Part shown: piece by piece, positions 33,262 through 41,964 of the stretch
Layout of the letters: the number at the start of each line of letters is the position of its first letter
Position numbering within the stretch: position 1 is the stretch's first letter
Source: Pseudomonadota bacterium
Lineage (GTDB): Bacteria > Pseudomonadota > Alphaproteobacteria > Rhizobiales > Xanthobacteraceae
NCBI GenBank assembly: GCA_023451825.1
Contig: JAEXYA010000025.1
Span: 1-64,000 of the forward strand
Direction: 5' to 3'
DNA: 64,000 nt
Program-made: the position numbers and the translations under genes
Notes under the pieces: generated by a model
Database searches by the model: none
What the model saw: only the letters and a program-made list of their open reading frames with translations
What the model was told of the DNA's origin: nothing

Positions 33262-35064
33262 ATGACCACTTCTGCCCCATTGCCGCATCTGTTCGCCAAT
33301 GTGCTCGCCCGCGTGCATGCGATCTGCAACGACCTGATCGCCGAAGGCGTGCTGCCTTCCGGCATCGATCTGTCGCGCGTCGTCGTCGAGCCGACCAAGG
33401 ATGCGTCCCATGGCGACATGGCGAGCAATGCCGCCATGGTGCTGGCCAAGGAAGCGAAGGCGAAGCCGCGCGATCTCGCTGATGCGATCGCTGCCAAGCT
33501 GCGCGGCGATGATCTCATCACGTCCGTCGATATCGCCGGGCCCGGTTTCATCAATCTGACGCTGAAGACGTCGGTCTGGGCCGACGCGCTGCGCGCCGTG
33601 CTGCGTGACGGCGATGCCTATGGCCGCAGCGCCATCGGCGGCGGCGAGAAGATCAATGTGGAATATGTCTCGGCCAATCCCACCGGCCCGATGCATGTGG
33701 GTCATTGCCGCGGCGCCGTGTTCGGCGATGCGCTGGCGAGCCTGCTCGATGTCGCCGGCTACGGCGTCACCCGCGAATACTACATCAACGATGCCGGCGC
33801 GCAGGTGGATGTGCTCGGCCGCTCGGCATTCCTGCGCTATCGCGAGGCGCTGGGCGATGCCATCGGTGAAATCCCGGAAGGTCTTTATCCCGGCGATTAT
33901 CTGGTCCCGGTCGGGCACGCGCTGGCCGCCGAGCATGGCGCTGCGCTGAAGGAGATGCCGGAAGAGCAGTGGCTGCCGATCACCCGTGCGCGCGCCATCG
34001 AGATGATGATGGAGATGATCAAGGGCGATCTCGCAGCCCTGAACATCGCCCATGAAGTGTTCTTCTCCGAGCGGTCGCTGATCACGGGCGCCACCGATCA
34101 GGTCGGCGCGACCATCGACTTTTTGCGCGCCAAGGGCGACGTCTACGAAGGCCGCCTGCCGCCGCCGAAGGGCAAGCCGATCGACGACTATGAGGATCGC
34201 GAGCAAACGCTGTTCCGCGCCACCGCCTATGGCGACGACGTCGATCGCCCGCTGCTGAAGTCGAATGGCGGCTACACCTATTTCGCCTCCGACATTGCCT
34301 ATCACAAGACCAAGGTCGATCGCGGCTTCCACAACATGGTGGACGTCTGGGGCGCCGACCACGGCGGCTATATCAAGCGCGTGCAGGCGGCCATCAAGGC
34401 CGTGACGGACGGCAAGGGCGAATTGGATGTGAAGATCGTCCAACTCGTCAAACTGCTGCGCAATGGCGAGCCGGTGAAAATGTCGAAGCGCTCGGGCGAT
34501 TTCGTCACTTTGCGTGAGGTCGTAGACGAGGTCGGCTCCGACGCCGTCCGCTTCATGATGCTGTTCCGGAAGAACGACGCAGTGCTCGATTTCGACCTCG
34601 CCAAGGTCATCGAGCAGTCCAAGGACAATGCCGTTTTCTACGTCCAGTACGGTCACGCCCGCGGCCATTCGATCTTCCGCAATGCCCGCGAGCAGATGCC
34701 GGAAATGGCGGGGCTTCCTCTGGAAGAGGGCGATCGGATTGCCTACCTCAAGGACGCAGCGGTGGAGCGGCTGGACGATCCGGTCGAGCTCGGCCTGCTC
34801 CGGCAGCTGGCGCTGTATCCGCGGATGATCGAGGCGGCGGCCACGGCGCATGAGCCGCACCGGATCGCATTCTACCTTTACGACCTGGCCAGCGCCTTCC
34901 ATGCGCACTGGACCCAGGGCCGCGATGCGCCTCATTTACGCTTCATTATCACTAATGATGCAGAACTTACTAAAGCACGTCTGGCACTCGTGCAGAGCAT
35001 CGTGACGGTTCTTAAATCTGGACTCGCCGTCCTTGGCGTCTCCGCTCCGACAGAGATGCGTTAG
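33262..35064 (+). CDS. argS: Arginyl-tRNA synthetase
   Basis: The 600-residue class I synthetase has the HIGH-type motif as PTGPMHVGHCRG and the KMSKS-type motif as VKMSKRSGDFVTLR. The N-terminal additional domain (VVVEPTKDASHGDMASNAAM) and the C-terminal helical anticodon-binding DALR domain ending VLKSGLAVLGVSAPTEMR are both present. It charges tRNA-Arg with arginine. ATG 33262 is preceded directly by a TTG that could also initiate. It lies between dgt and the SPOR gene, a common alphaproteobacterial order. Confidence 0.97.
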   Translation: MTTSAPLPHLFANVLARVHAICNDLIAEGVLPSGIDLSRVVVEPTKDASHGDMASNAAMVLAKEAKAKPRDLADAIAAKLRGDDLITSVDIAGPGFINLTLKTSVWADALRAVLRDGDAYGRSAIGGGEKINVEYVSANPTGPMHVGHCRGAVFGDALASLLDVAGYGVTREYYINDAGAQVDVLGRSAFLRYREALGDAIGEIPEGLYPGDYLVPVGHALAAEHGAALKEMPEEQWLPITRARAIEMMMEMIKGDLAALNIAHEVFFSERSLITGATDQVGATIDFLRAKGDVYEGRLPPPKGKPIDDYEDREQTLFRATAYGDDVDRPLLKSNGGYTYFASDIAYHKTKVDRGFHNMVDVWGADHGGYIKRVQAAIKAVTDGKGELDVKIVQLVKLLRNGEPVKMSKRSGDFVTLREVVDEVGSDAVRFMMLFRKNDAVLDFDLAKVIEQSKDNAVFYVQYGHARGHSIFRNAREQMPEMAGLPLEEGDRIAYLKDAAVERLDDPVELGLLRQLALYPRMIEAAATAHEPHRIAFYLYDLASAFHAHWTQGRDAPHLRFIITNDAELTKARLALVQSIVTVLKSGLAVLGVSAPTEMR

Positions 35065-35181
35065 TAGTTGAGTAACAATTTGGGAATGGTCGCGGCATGG
35101 GGGTGTGTCGCGGTCAATGACAGGCAGCCCTTTCGTCCGGTCGACGAATTGGCGGCTTTCCCGCAGGGGATGTGACATCAC

Positions 35182-36696
35182 ATGGCCAATCGATACCAGA
35201 ACCGATCTTACCCCGCGGATGCCGGTTACAACGATCCGCGCGCACAAGGCGAGGGCGATCCCCTGGCCGAACTGGCGCGCCTGATCGGCCAGACAGATCC
35301 CTTCGCTGCGCAGCAGTCTGCGCGTCAGCCGGCTGCCCAGCAGCGCCAGGCCGAGCCTGCGCCGGCCTATCATGACGAGCCCGAAGAACAGTTCGAGACC
35401 GCGCCGACTCCGCCGCCATGGATGCAGCGCGTCGCCGCGCAGCGTGCGCAGCAGCCGGCCGAGCCGGAGCCGCAGGCCTACGGCCAGCCGCAGCAGGGCG
35501 AGCCCGAATTCGACTTCCAGCAGCAGTATCAACAGGCCCCGCATCCCGATGCGCAGGCATATGCCGCCACCGGTTATGCGCCGCAGGATTATGCCGCGCA
35601 TGAGCAGCAGCAGGCTCATGCCGGCTATGATGCCTATGGCCATCCGCAGCAGGCACAGGCCTACGAGCCGACCCAGGCTTATCAGCCTGATCCGAACCGC
35701 TATGACGATGCGCTGTATGGTCAGCCCGATCACGGCCAGCAGGCCTATCAGCAGGACCAGTATCAGGACGATCCCTACGCTTATCCGCAGGGTGACTATG
35801 CCGACGAGGAGCCGGCACCGAAGCGCCGCAGCGGCATGAAAACCATTGCTGCCGTGCTCGCGCTGGCGGTTGTCGGCACGGGCGGCGCTTTTGCCTATCG
35901 CACCTTTGTCGGATCGACCCGCAGCGGCGAGCCGCCGGTGATCAAGGCCGATCCTGGCCCGAACAAGATCGTGCCGGCCGCGACCTCCACGGCGTCGAAT
36001 GACAGCGGCAAGCAATTGGATCGCCTCGCGGCCGGGCAGGAGCGCCTGATTTCGCGTGAAGAGCAGCCGGTGAATGTGCAGGACGCCAGCAAGGCCGGTG
36101 GCCCACGCGTCGTGTTCCCGCCGCTGAACCAGAACAACAACCCGCCGACCACCGCCAGTGTCTCGCCGGCCAATAAGCCGATGGTGGCCAGCAATCCCGT
36201 CAATGGCGACGAACCGCGCCGCGTCCGCACGCTTGCGGTGCGCGGCGACCAGATGGACGCCGCGGCGACGCCGGCTGCGCGCGCCGTGCCGCCCAGGCCG
36301 ACAGCGGCGGCTCCGGCGCCTGCGCCCGCGGTCAATTCTGCCAATGCGCCGATGTCGTTGTCGCCGCAGTCGGCGCCGGCCGCTCCGACGACCCGCTCAG
36401 CCTCGCTGAACACGGCACCGCAGGACGTCGCTCCGGCGACGACCGGTGGCTATGTGGTCCAGATCTCATCGCAGCGGAGCGATGCCGATGCCCGCGCCTC
36501 GTTCAGGGCGCTGCAGGGCAAATATCCGTCCGTGCTCGGTTCCCGTTCGCCGCTGATCAAGAAAGCTGATCTCGGCGACAAGGGAACTTACTACCGGGCC
36601 ATGGTCGGTCCGTTCGGATCGGCCGATGAAGCGCTCCAGTTCCGCAAGAATCTGGAAGCAGCCGGTGGACCGCAGGGAATAGTCCAAAGGAATTAA
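35182..36696 (+). CDS. SPOR-domain membrane protein
   Basis: The 504-residue protein has a long Gln/Ala/Tyr/Pro-rich cytoplasmic part (residues 1-215), one transmembrane helix near 218-240 (MKTIAAVLALAVVGTGGAFA), a disordered periplasmic linker and a C-terminal SPOR domain (YVVQISSQRSDADARASFRA ... YYRAMVGPFGSADEALQF). SPOR domains bind peptidoglycan denuded of stem peptides, marking division sites. The topology (N-in, SPOR in periplasm) fits a division or septal peptidoglycan role. Position between argS and nagZ is conserved in related alphaproteobacteria as far as I recall. Confidence 0.9.
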   Translation: MANRYQNRSYPADAGYNDPRAQGEGDPLAELARLIGQTDPFAAQQSARQPAAQQRQAEPAPAYHDEPEEQFETAPTPPPWMQRVAAQRAQQPAEPEPQAYGQPQQGEPEFDFQQQYQQAPHPDAQAYAATGYAPQDYAAHEQQQAHAGYDAYGHPQQAQAYEPTQAYQPDPNRYDDALYGQPDHGQQAYQQDQYQDDPYAYPQGDYADEEPAPKRRSGMKTIAAVLALAVVGTGGAFAYRTFVGSTRSGEPPVIKADPGPNKIVPAATSTASNDSGKQLDRLAAGQERLISREEQPVNVQDASKAGGPRVVFPPLNQNNNPPTTASVSPANKPMVASNPVNGDEPRRVRTLAVRGDQMDAAATPAARAVPPRPTAAAPAPAPAVNSANAPMSLSPQSAPAAPTTRSASLNTAPQDVAPATTGGYVVQISSQRSDADARASFRALQGKYPSVLGSRSPLIKKADLGDKGTYYRAMVGPFGSADEALQFRKNLEAAGGPQGIVQRN

Positions 36697-36742
36697 CGGC
36701 ACTTTCCTTGACCCTGCGCGGTGATGGGGCCTAATCGGCCCC

Positions 36743-37768
36743 ATGAGCACCCGAGCCTTCATCACCGGGATATCCGGCCTCGAATTGACCGCTGACGAGC
36801 GCGCCTTTTTGCGCGCCGAGCGGCCCTGGGGTTTTATCCTTTTCAAGCGCAACATCGACAATCCGGCGCAAGTTGCTGCACTGGTTGAAGAATTGCGCGG
36901 AACGACCGGCGATCTCGGTGCGCCCGTCCTGATCGATCAGGAAGGCGGTCGGGTCCAGCGTCTCGGTCCGCCGCATTGGCCTGTCTATCCTCCCGGCGCG
37001 GTCTTCAGCGCGCTCTATGACATCGAGCCGGATCTGGGCCTTCGCGCCGCCTGGTTGAGCTCCCGGCTCATCGCTGCGGATCTGATCGACCTCGGGATCA
37101 CCGTGGACTGCCTGCCGCTGGCCGATGTGCCGATCGAGGGCGCGGATGCCGTGATCGGCAATCGCGCTTATGGCACGACGCCTGCCAAGGTCGCGGCAAT
37201 CGCGCGGGCAGTGACCGATGGCCTGGCGGATGGCGGCGTCCTGCCGGTGCTCAAGCATATTCCGGGACACGGGCGTGCAAACGCCGACAGCCATCACGCT
37301 CTGCCGATCGTAGATTGCTCTAAGAGCGAGCTCGAAGTCTCTGATTTTGAAGCGTTTCGTCCGCTGGCTGACCTGCCCATGGCGATGACTGCACATGTTG
37401 TGTTTAACGCCTTGGATGCCACTCAGCCGGCCACGACTTCTGCGACAATCATCGACGAAGTGATTCGCGGCAGTATCGGGTTCCAGGGTTTGTTGATGAG
37501 TGATGACGTGTCCATGAATGCTCTGGCGGGTTCCATCGCCGAGCGAACCCGCGCGATTGTCAGCGCCGGCTGCGACGTCGTCCTGCACTGCAACGGCAAG
37601 CTCGACGAGATGAAGGCCGTTGCCAATGAGACGCCGCTGCTGAAGGGCAAGGCTGACGAGCGCGCCCGCGCAGCCATCGCCGCGCGCAAGCAGCCGCGGG
37701 CTTTCGACCGCGTTGCGGGCCGGGCGGAACTTGATCAACTGATTGCACGGACGGGAGCCAGCGCATGA
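36743..37768 (+). CDS. nagZ: NagZ, beta-N-acetylhexosaminidase
   Basis: The 341-residue glycoside hydrolase family 3 enzyme contains the LIDQEGGRVQRL block, the KHIPGHGRANADSHHALP loop carrying the His/Asp pair, and SDDVSMNAL with the nucleophile Asp. It removes N-acetylglucosamine from muropeptides in the cytoplasm during peptidoglycan recycling. No signal peptide is present, in line with NagZ. Its stop overlaps the scpA start by 4 bp (ATGA). Confidence 0.95.
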   Translation: MSTRAFITGISGLELTADERAFLRAERPWGFILFKRNIDNPAQVAALVEELRGTTGDLGAPVLIDQEGGRVQRLGPPHWPVYPPGAVFSALYDIEPDLGLRAAWLSSRLIAADLIDLGITVDCLPLADVPIEGADAVIGNRAYGTTPAKVAAIARAVTDGLADGGVLPVLKHIPGHGRANADSHHALPIVDCSKSELEVSDFEAFRPLADLPMAMTAHVVFNALDATQPATTSATIIDEVIRGSIGFQGLLMSDDVSMNALAGSIAERTRAIVSAGCDVVLHCNGKLDEMKAVANETPLLKGKADERARAAIAARKQPRAFDRVAGRAELDQLIARTGASA

Positions 37769-38595
37769 GCGCCGAAATTCTGTCGTTTGAAACCGGACGT
37801 CCGGCCGAGATCGTCCCTAATGACGAACCGGCGCTGGTCATCGACGTCGAGGGCTACGAAGGCCCGCTCGACCTGCTGCTCACGCTCGCGCGCCAGCAGA
37901 AGGTCGATCTGCACAAGATCTCGATCCTGGCATTGGCCGACCAGTATCTGCTGTTCATCGAAGAGGCGCGAAAAATCCGTCTGGAACTCGCTGCCGACTA
38001 TCTGGTGATGGCGGCCTGGCTGGCCTTCCTGAAGTCGCGCCTGCTGTTGCCGGAAACCCAGACCCAGGAAGAGGGTCCGAGCGCCGAGGACATGGCGGCC
38101 GCGCTGGCTAATCGTCTGCGGCGCCTGGAAGCGATCCGCAGCGCTGCCGACCAGCTGATGGCCCGGCCGCAGCTCGGCCGCGACACCTTCCAGCGCGGTG
38201 CGCCGGAACAGATCGCCGAAATCAAGCAGCAGAAGTTCACCGCGACGCTGTATGATCTGTTGTCGGCCTATGCGACCCAGCGTCAGGCCCGGGTGCTGAC
38301 CCGCGTCCATCTCGCCAAGCGCACCGTATGGTCGCTCAGCGAAGCGCGTGCGTCGCTGGAACGGCTGATCGGCATGGCCGAGGACTGGAGCCGGCTGGAC
38401 GAATATCTTTTGGCCTATGTGCCCGATCCGCAGCAGCGCGCCACCGTGATGGCGTCGAGCTTTGCGGCGGCGCTCGAGCTTGTCCGCGAAGGCACGCTCG
38501 ACCTCAGCCAGAGCGAAGCATTTGCACCCCTGTATTTCCGCAAGCATGTCGGCCCGCCGCCCGTGCCTGTGGCTCCGGAAGTTCCGGTCGAGTAA
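37765..38595 (+). CDS. scpA: ScpA, chromosome segregation and condensation protein A
   Basis: The 276-residue kleisin has the N-terminal motif YEGPLDLLLTLARQQKVDLH, followed by DQYLLFIEEARK and AADYLVMAAWLAFLKSRLLL, all diagnostic of ScpA. With ScpB and SMC it forms the bacterial condensin. It is coupled to nagZ by a 4-bp overlap and followed 21 bp later by scpB. Length is usual. Confidence 0.95.
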   Translation: MSAEILSFETGRPAEIVPNDEPALVIDVEGYEGPLDLLLTLARQQKVDLHKISILALADQYLLFIEEARKIRLELAADYLVMAAWLAFLKSRLLLPETQTQEEGPSAEDMAAALANRLRRLEAIRSAADQLMARPQLGRDTFQRGAPEQIAEIKQQKFTATLYDLLSAYATQRQARVLTRVHLAKRTVWSLSEARASLERLIGMAEDWSRLDEYLLAYVPDPQQRATVMASSFAAALELVREGTLDLSQSEAFAPLYFRKHVGPPPVPVAPEVPVE

Positions 38596-38616
38596 TTGAG
38601 AGAAGGAGATCCGGAC

Positions 38617-39957
38617 ATGGCCAGTGTCGCGAAGAAGCATATCGACGCTGTCGAGGATCAGGTCGAGGACATGCCGAAGGCAGACGCCGCGCAGCAGGAT
38701 GATGCCGAGCAGGGCGATGCCACGCAGGCGGACGAGGCGGAGCATGAGGCCGAGTCGGCCGATGTGACCGACGGGCAGCCGCAAGAAGCCGAGCCGGTTG
38801 CGATTGCCGAGCATGATGTGTCCGCGCAGGCGGACGAGGCCGACGCGCAGGAAGAGCCCGGCGCGCAGGACGATGCCGCCCAGCAGGCCGAGCCCGTCCT
38901 GCTGGCTGAATCCGTTGCGGCGGATGAGCCTGAGGTTGCCGCACGCCCCGAAGAGCTGCGCATTCTCGAAGCGCTGCTGTTCGCCTCCACCGAGCCGCTC
39001 GACCAGTCTGCGCTCGCCAAGCGCATGCCGGACGGCGTGAACGTCAAGAAGGCTCTGGAAGCGCTGCAGGCCGATTACGCCATGCGCGGCGTCAATCTGG
39101 TGCGCATCGCCAACAAGTGGACCTTCCGCACTGCGGGTGATCTCGCCTGGCTGATGACCCGCGAGACCAGCGAAACCAAGAAGCTGTCGCGCGCCGCCGT
39201 CGAAGTGCTGGCGATCGTGGCCTATCATCAGCCGGTGACCCGCGCCGAGATCGAAGACATCCGCGGCGTCGTGACTTCCAAGGGCACCCTCGACGTGCTG
39301 CTGGAAACCGGCTGGATCAAGCCGCGCGGCCGTCGCAAGACGCCGGGCCGTCCGCTGACCTTCGGCACCACCGACACGTTCCTGTCGCAGTTCGGCCTCG
39401 AAGCGCTCGGAGATCTGCCCGGTCTCGAAGAGCTCAAGGGCACTGGTCTGCTCGACTCGCGTCTGCCGGCCGGCTTCAGCGTGCCCAATCCGTCGGACGA
39501 CCCGCAACTCCGCGAGGACGAGGATCCGCTGGAGGATGCCGAACTGCACCTCTCGATCTCGGAGCCCGATCCCGAGTTCCCGGAAGCGCAGGGCGAACAG
39601 GCCGAGACTGTGGCTGTCGGCGTCGCCGAACTGCCGGTGAGCGATGACGCCGAGGCCGGCGAGATCGCCGACCTGGCCGATGCTGAGGACGACGACGCGC
39701 CTGCGCTCGGCGCGGTCGAAATCGACGAAGACGAAGCTGACGACGTGGCAGATGCCGCTGACGCGGAGACGGACAAGGCTGAAACGGCCGAGGCCGAAAC
39801 CGCGGAACTCGACGCCGACGAGGTGGATGAGGATGACGAAGACGATGACTTCGAGGATGACGAAGACGACGAGGAGATCGACGCTGACGGCGCCGAGGAG
39901 GGCCGCTCAGAGGGCGACGCGACCGAGTCGGACGAGGACGACGGCGACAAGCACTGA
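38617..39957 (+). CDS. scpB: ScpB with long acidic N- and C-terminal extensions
   Basis: The winged-helix core of ScpB spans about residues 110-290 (LRILEALLFASTEPLD, VEVLAIVAYHQPVTRAEIE, RGVVTSKGTLDVLLETGWIK, GRPLTFGTTDTFL). The 446-residue total is about twice the family's minimum because of an Ala/Asp/Glu/Gln-rich N-terminal 110 residues and an Asp/Glu-rich C-terminal 150. The latter includes a near-pure acidic run (VDEDDEDDDFEDDEDDEE). AAGGAG at about 38603-38608 fixes the start at ATG 38617. The core partners ScpA and SMC; the tails are probably disordered. Confidence 0.94.
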   Translation: MASVAKKHIDAVEDQVEDMPKADAAQQDDAEQGDATQADEAEHEAESADVTDGQPQEAEPVAIAEHDVSAQADEADAQEEPGAQDDAAQQAEPVLLAESVAADEPEVAARPEELRILEALLFASTEPLDQSALAKRMPDGVNVKKALEALQADYAMRGVNLVRIANKWTFRTAGDLAWLMTRETSETKKLSRAAVEVLAIVAYHQPVTRAEIEDIRGVVTSKGTLDVLLETGWIKPRGRRKTPGRPLTFGTTDTFLSQFGLEALGDLPGLEELKGTGLLDSRLPAGFSVPNPSDDPQLREDEDPLEDAELHLSISEPDPEFPEAQGEQAETVAVGVAELPVSDDAEAGEIADLADAEDDDAPALGAVEIDEDEADDVADAADAETDKAETAEAETAELDADEVDEDDEDDDFEDDEDDEEIDADGAEEGRSEGDATESDEDDGDKH

Positions 39958-40098
39958 TGCGACATTAACGCTCGCAACGTTACGACTTGTCCATCCGCGA
40001 TTCCACGGTGGTTAAGTCCTTGTTTTTGACGAACCCGCGGCCTACGTTCCGGTTAAATCAGGCCGGTCCGCCGGCTGTGTGTTTGGAGGGTTAGCAGG

Positions 40099-40338
40099 AT
40101 GGGTTCTCTCAGCATTTGGCACTGGATCGTCGTGATCGCGGTGGTCCTGCTGTTGTTCGGTCGCGGCAAGATCTCCGATCTGATGGGGGACGTCGCCCAG
40201 GGCATCAAGGCCTTCAAGAAGGGCATGGCCGATGACGACAAGCCGGCGGACAAGCCGGCCGATCCGAACAAGACCATCGATCAGGCTCCGGCTGCGCCAA
40301 CGGCCAACCGGTCGGATGTCGGCAGCAAAGCTGTCTAA
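40099..40338 (+). CDS. tatA: TatA, twin-arginine translocase pore-forming subunit
   Basis: The 79-residue protein has an N-terminal transmembrane helix (IWHWIVVIAVVLLLFGRGK), the FG hinge, and an amphipathic helix (ISDLMGDVAQGIKAFKKGM), followed by a short polar tail. This is the TatA pattern. It starts tatABC, the export route for folded proteins such as the Tat-signal proteins at 27071 and 62145. The 140-bp gap upstream probably holds its promoter (a TTGACG lies near 40027), but I could not place a convincing -10. Confidence 0.95.
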   Translation: MGSLSIWHWIVVIAVVLLLFGRGKISDLMGDVAQGIKAFKKGMADDDKPADKPADPNKTIDQAPAAPTANRSDVGSKAV

Positions 40339-40405
40339 GGTTATTTCGGATCGCAGCGGACGGGTCAGAAGGCACGGCTCGTCCGGCCTGTGAGCAGGTT
40401 GTTAC

Positions 40406-40936
40406 ATGTTCGACATCGGGTGGAGTGAACTGGTCGTCATCGGCGTCGTGGCGCTGATCGCCATCGGCCCGAAGGAATTGCCCGGCGTGTTGCGCATGGT
40501 CGGGCAATGGATGGGCAAGGCCCGTCGCATGGCGTCGGAATTCCAGGGTCAGTTCAACGAGGCGATGCGCGAGGCCGAGATGGCCGACGTCAAGAAGGCC
40601 TTCGACGACGTCAAGGACGCGGCCTCCGATTTTTCCAAGAACAACATCATGACCTCACTGACCAAGGATGTCAGTGATGCCATGACCGTCGACAAGATCG
40701 ACAATGTCACCACGCCGCCGGTCGAGCCGACGACGCCGGAGCCGCCGACGCCCGAGACCTTTATCGAGGCTGCTGCGCATGACGCGGTCAACGAGCCGCT
40801 CGCCATCACGCGGGAAGTGCAGCCGACCCCGGCCGAGCCTGTCGCGACCAGCGATGTGCCCGTTGCTGCGGACCACGTCGAACCATCTGCCGAGCCCGGC
40901 AATCCCGACATCCTGAAGAACGCCAAAGCCCTATGA
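40406..40936 (+). CDS. tatB: TatB, twin-arginine translocase receptor subunit
   Basis: The 176-residue protein begins MFDIGWSELVVIGVVALIAI with the following GPKELPGVLRMVGQWMGKARR, the TatB signature (a Glu in the membrane helix, then a Pro-Lys-Glu hinge). A long cytoplasmic tail rich in Pro, Thr and Glu follows. TatB pairs with TatC to recognise twin-arginine signals. Its stop overlaps the tatC start by 4 bp. Confidence 0.95.
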   Translation: MFDIGWSELVVIGVVALIAIGPKELPGVLRMVGQWMGKARRMASEFQGQFNEAMREAEMADVKKAFDDVKDAASDFSKNNIMTSLTKDVSDAMTVDKIDNVTTPPVEPTTPEPPTPETFIEAAAHDAVNEPLAITREVQPTPAEPVATSDVPVAADHVEPSAEPGNPDILKNAKAL

Positions 40937-41736
40937 GCGCCGAAGATATCGAGGCCTCGAAGGCCCCCTTGATGGACCATCTGATCGAGCTGCGGTCGCG
41001 GCTGATCAAGGCGCTGCTGGCATTCGCCGTGGCTTTCATCCTGTGCTTCGCTTTCGCCAAGCAGATCTACAATGTGCTGGTATGGCCGTTCGTCTGGATC
41101 GCGGGGCCGGAGAATTCGAAGTTCATCTATACGGCGCTGCTCGAATACTTTTTGACGCAGCTCAAGCTCGCGATGTTCGGCGCTGGCTTCATCTCGTTCC
41201 CGGTGATCGCCGCGCAGATCTACATGTTCGTCGCGCCCGGCCTCTACAAGCATGAGAAAGGCGCGTTCCTGCCCTATCTCATCGCGACTCCGTTCTTCTT
41301 CGTGCTGGGATCGCTGCTTGTCTATTTCATGGTCCTGCCGATGCTGGTGCGCTTCTCGCTCGGCATGCAGCAGATGGGCGGCGGCGACACCGCCCAGATC
41401 GCGCTGTTGCCCAAGGTCGGCGAATATCTGTCGCTGATGATGTCGCTGATCTTCGCCTTCGGCATCGCCTTCCAGCTGCCGGTGATCCTGACGCTGCTCG
41501 GCCGCATCGGCGTGCTGACCTCGAAGCAGCTGCGCGACAAGCGTCGCTACTTCATCGTCGGCGCTTTCGTCATCGCCGCCGTGCTGACGCCGCCGGACGT
41601 GATCAGCCAGATGTCGCTCGCGATCCCGCTGATGATTCTCTACGAGGGCTCGATCTACGCGGTCGCCATCGTGGAGAAGAACGCAGCCAAGCGGGCGGCT
41701 GCAGCGACCGGGACGGATCTGACGACGGTGGAATAA
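40933..41736 (+). CDS. tatC: TatC, twin-arginine translocase receptor core
   Basis: The 267-residue polytopic protein starts SAEDIEASKAPLMDHLIELR and has six hydrophobic segments, the typical EYFLTQLKLAMFGAGFISFP loop and IAFQLPVILTLLGRIGVLTS. A Glu in the first loop region (GPENSKFIYTALLEYF) is also typical. It binds signal peptides together with TatB. It ends tatABC; a 228-bp gap, with a T-rich stretch near 41775-41790, leads to serS. Confidence 0.95.
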   Translation: MSAEDIEASKAPLMDHLIELRSRLIKALLAFAVAFILCFAFAKQIYNVLVWPFVWIAGPENSKFIYTALLEYFLTQLKLAMFGAGFISFPVIAAQIYMFVAPGLYKHEKGAFLPYLIATPFFFVLGSLLVYFMVLPMLVRFSLGMQQMGGGDTAQIALLPKVGEYLSLMMSLIFAFGIAFQLPVILTLLGRIGVLTSKQLRDKRRYFIVGAFVIAAVLTPPDVISQMSLAIPLMILYEGSIYAVAIVEKNAAKRAAAATGTDLTTVE

Positions 41737-41964
41737 GGTGGACGTCTTGCGTCCCTCACAAAATCAATCTACTTTAGGTTGTTTTTTGTGGGGCGGTCGT
41801 GGTGGCTACACTCGATACGTTGGGCTATACGAAACGTCTCCGCGATGCGCTTTCTTCGGGCGCATTGATCGTACCTCGCCCTGCGGGGCTCCGCGTCCGG
41901 GTTTGGTGTTCCAAATTTCCATCATTCGGGGTAGTCAGAGCCGCGTTTGCTCAGGAATCCCGCT

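Noticed and set aside
33103..34935. Antisense 610-codon frame opposite argS
   Set aside because: argS is unambiguous on the plus strand; the antisense frame is a by-product of codon bias.
37735..39549. Antisense 604-codon frame opposite scpA and scpB
   Set aside because: Both plus-strand genes are certain and tightly spaced; the antisense product lacks any motif.
41737..41964. Gap before serS checked for tRNA, riboswitch or terminator
   Set aside because: Only a weak 5-bp hairpin and a T-rich stretch were seen; no cloverleaf or known riboswitch core is apparent.
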